Assembly: GCA_021160685.1 (NCBI GenBank)
Contig: JAGHCC010000302.1
Span: forward strand, 1 to 13,337
Origin: Desulfobulbaceae bacterium
GTDB lineage: Bacteria > Desulfobacterota > Desulfobulbia > Desulfobulbales > SURF-16
Direction of reading: 5' to 3'
Length of the DNA: 13,337 bases
Shown here: piece by piece, positions 5,840-10,711 of the stretch
How positions within the stretch are numbered: the first letter of the stretch is position 1
How the letters are laid out: each line of letters starts with the position of its first letter
Program-made: the position numbers and the translations under genes
The notes under the pieces: model-generated
Database searches by the model: none
What the model was told of the DNA's origin: nothing
What the model saw: only the letters and a program-made list of their open reading frames with translations

Positions 5840-6008
5840 AATAATCTGAACAAAATTTTGAACATCACGTACACAACAAAAAGACACGGAACTCTGAATA
5901 CACGTCAGGACAAAACAAATCCCACGCTTTTGAGCATTTGGAAGATAACACAAGGGCGAGAACGAAGCCACCAACAAAAAGATGACCGCGTAAAATGATG
6001 GACAGGTG

Positions 6009-7181
6009 TTATTTGTCGCAGAGCCGTGCCGGCTTAATGGTCAGTGAACCATAACGTTCGTTGATTGTATCCATGGCTCTGGTTAACTCCCTGCGGTTGT
6101 TTTTTTCGCTGTTGTCAAAAAGACCCAGTTGTGTTGGCTGTGAGTTCGGCACAATTTTGCCCACGGTCAACCCCACCAGGCGTACTGCCTTCACCCCTGC
6201 CTTGGTTTTCGGCAGAAGAGTAAGTGCCGTCGTGTACAGTTTCCTGGAGTCATTTGTCGGCTCCGATAAAGTAATGGCTCGGCTGACTGCGGTAAAGTCA
6301 TAATATTTGACTTTCAGGCTGATGGTGTAGCCCATGTAGCCATGACGACGTATCCGTTCACCCACCTTCATTGCCAGATAGAGCAGTTTCTTTTTGATTG
6401 TATCCAAATCTGTCAGATCGCTGGAAAAAGTTTCCTCATTGCCGATTGATTTTGTTCGCTGAATAACCTCAATATCCCGCCGGTCAATTCCTCGGGCACA
6501 AAAATACATGTGTCGTCCCTGTTTGCCGAATTTCTTTTCCAAAAAATCCAGGGAAAAGCGGGTGAGATCGCCAATGGTGTGCACACACAGAAGAGTCAGG
6601 GTCGGGATGGTTTTTTTGCCGATTCCCCACAAACGTTTAATGGGAAGCGGGGCAAGAAAATCAGCCTCCTTTCCTTGGGGAACCACTGTCAGGCCGTCCG
6701 GCTTATTCTGGTCGGAGGCGATTTTGGCCACAAGCCTGGAGCAGGCCACCCCGGCTGAAACAGTGAGACCGATTTCGTTTTTTACCCGCTTGCGGATTGT
6801 GTCGGCAATATCCACTGGAGAACCAAAAAGACGAGCACAGCCAGTCACATCCAGAAAGGCCTCGTCCACCGAAATCTGCTCAACCAGCGGGGTGTAATCC
6901 CGGAAAATGGCCATGATCATTTGCGAAACTTCCTGATACCTTGCCATGCGAACCGGTCTGAATATTCCCTGGGGACACCGCCTGCGGGCAACCACCACCG
7001 ATAAGGCTGAATGCACCCCATATTTTCTTGCCTCGTAGGAGGCCGCCGACACCACACCGCGGTCGGAGCTGCCGCCGACAATGACAGGCAGCCCGGTAAG
7101 CTCTGGAAAATCGAGCACTTCAACAGAAGCATAGAAGGCGTCCATGTCCAGATGAATGATGTGGCGATTTGAGCTGTTCAT
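6009..7181 (-). CDS. dinB: DNA polymerase IV (Y-family translesion polymerase)
   Basis: 390 residues, full length for DinB. The palm catalytic residues are in HLDMDAFYASVE (Asp12, Asp14) and ISVDEAFLD (Asp106, Glu107); the steric-gate position is Tyr17. Then come the little-finger domain and a beta-clamp-binding motif QLGLF at about 351-355, followed by a 35-residue tail ending KPARLCDK instead of ending at the clamp motif. It copies past damaged bases with low fidelity during replication stress. It lies 43 bp downstream of the TIM-like gene on the same strand, so is probably co-transcribed. There is no SD before the ATG, and the start codon is inside a long AT-rich hairpin (7179-7221), suggesting translational restraint. 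I see no LexA-type box upstream. Confidence 0.95.
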   Translation of the reverse strand: MNSSNRHIIHLDMDAFYASVEVLDFPELTGLPVIVGGSSDRGVVSAASYEARKYGVHSALSVVVARRRCPQGIFRPVRMARYQEVSQMIMAIFRDYTPLVEQISVDEAFLDVTGCARLFGSPVDIADTIRKRVKNEIGLTVSAGVACSRLVAKIASDQNKPDGLTVVPQGKEADFLAPLPIKRLWGIGKKTIPTLTLLCVHTIGDLTRFSLDFLEKKFGKQGRHMYFCARGIDRRDIEVIQRTKSIGNEETFSSDLTDLDTIKKKLLYLAMKVGERIRRHGYMGYTISLKVKYYDFTAVSRAITLSEPTNDSRKLYTTALTLLPKTKAGVKAVRLVGLTVGKIVPNSQPTQLGLFDNSEKNNRRELTRAMDTINERYGSLTIKPARLCDK

Positions 7182-7221
7182 GATGATTTTTTATTGTTTA
7201 GAATAAAAACAAATCATCATG
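7179..7221 (-). promoter_or_regulatory. Hairpin spanning the dinB start codon
   Basis: CATGATGATTT (7179-7189) and AAATCATCATG (7211-7221) are perfect 11-bp arms. The pairing continues with TTTATT (7190-7195) against AATAAA (7202-7207), leaving three unpaired bases in one arm and a 6-base loop. The dinB ATG lies at the base of the stem. It fills the space between the TIM-like stop and dinB, could hide the initiation region, and could also mark a processing site or weak terminator. Confidence 0.6.
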
Positions 7222-7224
7222 AAA

Positions 7225-7920
7225 CTATGATGCCGACGCAACCGTTTTGCAAATATCGGCAAACTCACTCGGATCCAGACTCGCCGTCCCCACCATCAAT
7301 CCCGTCACACCGTCAATCTGCAAATAGTCAGCAGCATTGTCTTTATTGATTGATCCACCGTACAAGATTGGCTTACCTGGAACAATTTCCTGAATCTTCT
7401 CCATGGCCGAACTTGCTTCTTCAGGCCGTTGGGGAATATTGCCGCCAATTGCCTCGGCCGGGCCATAGCCGATAATCAAATCGTTAAGCTCCTCGTCGTT
7501 TAAGGATGCTACCTGCGCTCTGGCATATGGCTCATCCACACAGACGATGGGCTTCATCCCTGCGGCCACCGCTTCGCTCAATTTATTGGCAACTTCCTGG
7601 TTTGTTTCGTGGAAATAGCGCCGCCTCTCAGAATGCCCCAGAATGGCATATCCTGCCAGATCGCTTACCATGTCAGCCGCCACCGCCCCGGTATAGGGTC
7701 CAAAAGGGAATGGAGAGAGGTCCTGGGCAGCCAACGTAATGTGATGATCTGCGTCAAATTCCTGTAACATCTGGCCCATGGGCACAAGATAGGGAAAAGA
7801 AGGGGCGATAATGACCTCCAGCCCCGACTCAGGATGATACAACTGACCGAATTTCTTCATCCATGCTTCTGCTTCGGATAATGATTTATGTGATTTCCAG
7901 TTTGCCAGCACAATGGCCAT
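7225..7920 (-). CDS. tpiA: Triosephosphate-isomerase-family protein lacking the catalytic Glu
   Basis: 231 residues, a little short for bacterial TIM (about 250) and near the archaeal length. TIM-barrel landmarks: NWKSHKS with Asn7 and Lys9, AAQDLSPFPFGPYTGAVAADM, GHSERRRYFHET with the catalytic His96, KPIVCVDE, and the phosphate loop ILYGGSI (185-191) with MVGTASL. TIM interconverts glyceraldehyde-3-phosphate and dihydroxyacetone phosphate using a Glu directly before the loop-6 Pro (YEPVW, or EPPE in archaea). Here the segment is YGPAEAIGG: Gly153 replaces that Glu, with the next Glu two residues after it. The codon is a clear GGC. It may be an inactive or re-purposed paralogue; the usual gap-pgk neighbours are absent. 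Strong SD AAGGAG; dinB follows. Confidence 0.85.
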   Translation of the reverse strand: MAIVLANWKSHKSLSEAEAWMKKFGQLYHPESGLEVIIAPSFPYLVPMGQMLQEFDADHHITLAAQDLSPFPFGPYTGAVAADMVSDLAGYAILGHSERRRYFHETNQEVANKLSEAVAAGMKPIVCVDEPYARAQVASLNDEELNDLIIGYGPAEAIGGNIPQRPEEASSAMEKIQEIVPGKPILYGGSINKDNAADYLQIDGVTGLMVGTASLDPSEFADICKTVASAS

Positions 7921-7995
7921 GTCTTTCTCCTTGTCAATTGTTTTGTCTCAGGTTCGTAATTTATTCAGCAGATAAGCATAGACTTCGAGGCAATG

Positions 7996-8131
7996 GGGGT
8001 GAAAATCCCGGCATTTTTTTTAAAGTAACAAAAAAATTATATCGTCATTCCAGCATGTTTGTAGCCGGAATGACGTGAGTGGGCAATTCTAACTTATCGT
8101 GCTGATTCTACAATTTCTACACAGGCTACTC
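7996..8131. repeat. Dispersed palindromic repeat, internally deleted copy 2
   Basis: The reverse complement matches 2582-2774 at both flanks: GAGTAGCCTGT, AATCAGCACGATAAG, CCCACTCACGTCAT, ATGACGATAT, TTTTTTTGTTACTT and ATGCCGGGAT-x-TTCACCCC. The central hairpin is collapsed from 89 to 33 bp (CGTCATTCC...GGAATGACG, 8043-8075), consistent with a deletion of about 56 bp. A GTAATTTATTCAGCA sequence at 7956-7970, like the MITE end next to copy 1, lies just beyond. The rest of the 7921-8270 gap, including 8132-8270, has no gene; an AAGGAA SD precedes the next gene. Confidence 0.75.
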
Positions 8132-8270
8132 GATATTTTATTTATAGGAAAGTCTCTCGCATCGGATGCCTATCTCGTCAGCCGGATCAGTGTTTAATCA
8201 GGGCAGAATGACTCTGTTTCGACTATAGTTTCGAGGAACATAAAAAGCAAACAAATGAAAAGGAAACATC

Positions 8271-8669
8271 ATGTTCGACAACAATGACAGCCACAGCAAG
8301 ACCATGGGCTATATCCTCTGGATTTTTGGCTTTACCGGTTCCCACCGTTTCTATTACGGGAAACCAATTTCCGGCACCATCTGGCTTTTCACCCTGGGAC
8401 TTCTTGGGATTGGCTGGCTCATTGATCTGTTTTTGATTCCGGGAATGGATGCTGAGGCCGATTTTCGCTATCAGGAAGGCCCTCTGGATTATTCCTTAGC
8501 CTGGATTTTTCTCACCTTTGTCGGGATCTTCGGGGTTCATCGCATGTACATGGGGAAATGGATCAGCGCTATTCTCTATTTTCTCACCGGCGGTCTGTTC
8601 CTCTTTGGTATCCTCTATGATTTCTGGACCTTAAATGAACAGATCGATCGCATACATACCGGGAAGTAG
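8271..8669 (+). CDS. TM2-domain integral membrane protein
   Basis: 132 residues with four predicted membrane segments arranged as two TM2-like hairpins: roughly 11-26, 33-56, 72-90 and 96-116. Each unit has the TM2 signature of a Gly-x-His-Arg-(Phe/Met)-Tyr turn: FTGSHRFYYGK (21-31) and IFGVHRMYMGK (about 86-96). No enzymatic activity is known for TM2 proteins in bacteria. Start supported by AAGGAA about 6 bases before the ATG. The stop codon is immediately followed by the ATG of the radical SAM gene without a gap, so the two genes are likely translated from one message and may be functionally linked. Confidence 0.88.
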   Translation: MFDNNDSHSKTMGYILWIFGFTGSHRFYYGKPISGTIWLFTLGLLGIGWLIDLFLIPGMDAEADFRYQEGPLDYSLAWIFLTFVGIFGVHRMYMGKWISAILYFLTGGLFLFGILYDFWTLNEQIDRIHTGK

Positions 8670-10187
8670 ATGGTCTCACTGCTTCTCATCTATCCACCCC
8701 TGGCCAAAAATTGTGAACCTCCGGCAGGCATTGCCAGGCTGGCAGGATTTCTACGCGCAAATGGCGTCAGATGTGCAACCATGGATGCCAACAGGAAAGG
8801 GCTGGATTACCTGCTCGGGCTTGATTTTCACAAAACGGACACCTGGTCAACACGGGCCGGGAAAAATTTGTCCGCAAATGTCACAGGGCTGCAAAATTCA
8901 CATTTTTACACCAATTTCGACCGATACAAACGGGCTGTTGCCGATGTCAACCGGGTGCTGGCAGGGGTTGGCGAAGCTTATGGGGTTGAGTTATCTCTGG
9001 CCAATTATCAGGATCAGTCCTCCCCGGTGCAAAGTGATCATTTGCTAAGGGCGGCACAAAAATATAGAAACAATCTCTTTTATCCATTTTTCAAGGAAAA
9101 CATCAGCCCGACGATTGTCCAGGAACAACCTGATTTTATTGGAATTTCCATTGCTTACCTGAGTCAAGCCATTTCCGCCTTTGCCCTAATCGGCTTTATC
9201 AGGGCCGAATTCCCAGGGCTGAAAATCATTCTTGGTGGCGGACTGATCACCTCATGGCTGCGCAGTCCGTTATGGGAAAATCCTTTTGACGGATTGGTGG
9301 ATGATTGCATTGCCGGCCCCGGCGAACAATCCCTGCTCGACATGATATCGGGAGAAAAAAAGGTGGGCAAGACGGCCCCTCCGGAATACGATTGTACCGA
9401 CTACCTAGCGCCGGGATTTATCCTGCCCTATGCGGCGTCCAGCGGCTGTTACTGGAACAAATGTCTGTTCTGCCCGGAGACCGCTGAAGAGTCCCCGTAC
9501 CTTCCCCTCCCCCCTGAGCAAGTTCTGGCAGATCTACAGATCCTGCGGACCCGCCACAGACCTCTGCTTATTCATTTTTTAGATAATGCGGTAAGCCCTG
9601 CATTAATGAAAGCACTGGTTAAAAATCCTTCAGGAGTACCCTGGTACGGTTTTGCCAGGGTAAGTTCTCTGCTTGCGGATGAACAATTTTGTCGGAGCCT
9701 GCGCCGCTCAGGCTGTGTCATGCTGAAGCTGGGGATTGAATCAGGAGATCAGCAGGTTCTGGATCAGATGAATAAGGGGATTGAGCTGGACATGGTGGCC
9801 CAGGTGTTACGGGCGCTGAAATCGGCAGGGATTCTCACCTATGTGTACCTTCTTTTCGGCACACCTTCCGAGGATGAAGCCGGTGCTGAACGAACCCTGG
9901 AGTTCACGGCCCGCCATCATGATGAAATCGGTTTTCTCAACCTGGCCGTGTTTAATCTGCCCCTGGCCGGTCCTGAGGCGTCAGGCCTTGCAGTTAATGA
10001 ATTTTATCGAGGAGATCTTTCTCTGTATACTGATTTCAGCCATCCAAAAGGCTGGTCGCGCCGCAAGATTCGAACATTCTTAAGCAAAAAATTCAAACGC
10101 CATCCCGCCATTGCCCCAATTATCCAGTGTGATCCGCCATTTTTCACCTCAAACCATGCACCGTTGTTTCATTCGTCATTTTTTTAG
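8670..10187 (+). CDS. Radical SAM protein with N-terminal B12-binding-type domain
   Basis: 505 residues. The N-terminal 230 form a cobalamin-binding-type Rossmann domain: LLIYPPLAKNCEPPAGIARLAGFLR at the start, DFIGISIAYLSQ and IILGGGLITSW further on, and an insertion of about 90 residues between its halves. The usual DxHxxG is DANRKG (39-44), so the B12-ligating His is replaced by Asn41. The radical SAM core follows, with the cluster motif GCYWNKCLFC (Cys260, 265, 268). The spacing is CX4CX2C instead of the canonical CX3CX2C. Later segments include IHFLDNAVSP, a conserved MLKLGIESGDQQVLDQMNKGI stretch near 352 and a VYLLFGTPSED strand. The substrate is not deducible. It abuts the TM2 gene and probably shares its promoter; no terminator is evident. 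Confidence 0.87.
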   Translation: MVSLLLIYPPLAKNCEPPAGIARLAGFLRANGVRCATMDANRKGLDYLLGLDFHKTDTWSTRAGKNLSANVTGLQNSHFYTNFDRYKRAVADVNRVLAGVGEAYGVELSLANYQDQSSPVQSDHLLRAAQKYRNNLFYPFFKENISPTIVQEQPDFIGISIAYLSQAISAFALIGFIRAEFPGLKIILGGGLITSWLRSPLWENPFDGLVDDCIAGPGEQSLLDMISGEKKVGKTAPPEYDCTDYLAPGFILPYAASSGCYWNKCLFCPETAEESPYLPLPPEQVLADLQILRTRHRPLLIHFLDNAVSPALMKALVKNPSGVPWYGFARVSSLLADEQFCRSLRRSGCVMLKLGIESGDQQVLDQMNKGIELDMVAQVLRALKSAGILTYVYLLFGTPSEDEAGAERTLEFTARHHDEIGFLNLAVFNLPLAGPEASGLAVNEFYRGDLSLYTDFSHPKGWSRRKIRTFLSKKFKRHPAIAPIIQCDPPFFTSNHAPLFHSSFF

Positions 10188-10210
10188 TGCCTTACTCCTG
10201 AAAGGCTGTC

Positions 10211-10360
10211 ACTCTTTTCAGTACTCGCTTGACGGGTATAAAAAACAAGAAACTGGTAACAGCTTTTGAAACAAGGACTCGAAGGTCTCGCCTTGCTCTT
10301 GCTCGCTATCTGCCTCTACGACAAGGCACTTACACCCGCCAGGCGAGTACTGAAAAGAGT
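10211..10360. repeat. 150-bp palindromic element with 31-bp inverted ends
   Basis: ACTCTTTTCAGTACTCGC (10211-10228) is repeated inverted and without mismatch at 10343-10360. With 3 mismatches the arms extend to 31 bp (10211-10241 and 10330-10360; inner parts ACGGGTATAA and its partner TTACACCCGCC). About 90 bp separate the arms. No matching 8-bp flanks are seen, so transposition is not shown. It begins 24 bp after the radical SAM stop and could form a very stable RNA structure at the 3' end of that transcript. It does not resemble the GTAACT-ended family. No credible gene lies inside. Confidence 0.7.
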
Positions 10361-10423
10361 CCTAAGAAATCTAATGCTATCTTCCGCTTTAGTGGGTTAG
10401 TCGGTCTTGATGGCACCGATGAC

Positions 10424-10453
10424 AAAGAAGTGCATAAAGGCCTTCTTTTTTTT
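10424..10453 (+). terminator. Weak candidate Rho-independent terminator
   Basis: AAAGAAG (10424-10430) can pair with CTTCTTT (10442-10448), followed by an eight-T run (10446-10453). The stem is short and AT-rich, so it is only a candidate 3' end for the TM2-radical SAM transcript. Confidence 0.35.
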
Positions 10454-10495
10454 ATTTGAATGTGAAGTTATTTAAGCTTGTTGGCTCTTCAAAAC

Positions 10496-10597
10496 GTAAC
10501 TTCTCAATAAGTGTTGGCATACCGACAACCTCCCCCTTTAGCAAAGGGGGATTGAGGGGGATTTTTTATAGATTGCCACCACTTATTGAGAAGTTAC
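10496..10597. mobile_element. 102-bp MITE with perfect 18-bp ends and 8-bp target duplication
   Basis: The terminal inverted repeats GTAACTTCTCAATAAGTG (10496-10513) and CACTTATTGAGAAGTTAC (10580-10597) are perfect. The flanks are the same 8 bases TTCAAAAC (10488-10495 and 10598-10605), a perfect target duplication. The interior holds an inner palindrome CCCCCTTT-AGC-AAAGGGGG and is also present in degraded form at 4087-4164. The end GTAACTTCTCAATAAG resembles the end GTAACTATTCAGCAAG of the element at 5683, so both may use the same transposase. No ORF inside. GTAA termini and an 8-bp duplication point to IS66-like mobilisation, an inference. Confidence 0.82.
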
Positions 10598-10606
10598 TTC
10601 AAAACG

Positions 10607-10640
10607 TTTACCATTTTTTCGATACCTGATATGATCAGGT
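10607..10640 (+). promoter_or_regulatory. Putative promoter of the helicase gene with an operator-like palindrome
   Basis: -35 TTTACC (10607-10612), 17-bp spacer, -10 TATGAT (10630-10635; five of six consensus bases). The palindrome ACCTGAT-ATG-ATCAGGT (10624-10640) covers the -10 box completely, a typical place for a repressor. The leader of about 70 bases to the ATG at 10712 has no SD. The -35 box lies two bases beyond the target duplication of the MITE, so the insertion may have altered upstream control. Confidence 0.5.
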
Positions 10641-10711
10641 CTATTCTCAGACAGCCTCCGGCAACGTTATTTTAAAAATGCGCTACTCTAAATTACCTTA
10701 ATCTTACATTT

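Noticed and set aside
5699..5998. Plus-strand ORF of 99 codons
   Set aside because: It begins inside the MITE at 5683-5839 and runs into non-conserved AT-rich sequence; no SD and no recognisable protein features.
8205..8240. Direct repeat TTTCGA-CTATAG-TTTCGA before the TM2 gene
   Set aside because: Short and single, without a promoter of convincing spacing around it; not enough to call an operator.
10260..10330. Possible tRNA or structured RNA (local GCCTTG/CAAGGC pairing)
   Set aside because: No acceptor stem, T-arm or CCA-like arrangement is visible; the pairing is explained by the larger palindromic element.
10229..10459. Plus-strand ORF of 76 codons
   Set aside because: It starts inside the inverted-repeat element at 10211-10360 and ends in a possible terminator; composition is Arg/Ser/Thr-rich and unlike a folded protein. 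It could be a tiny gene, but nothing supports it.
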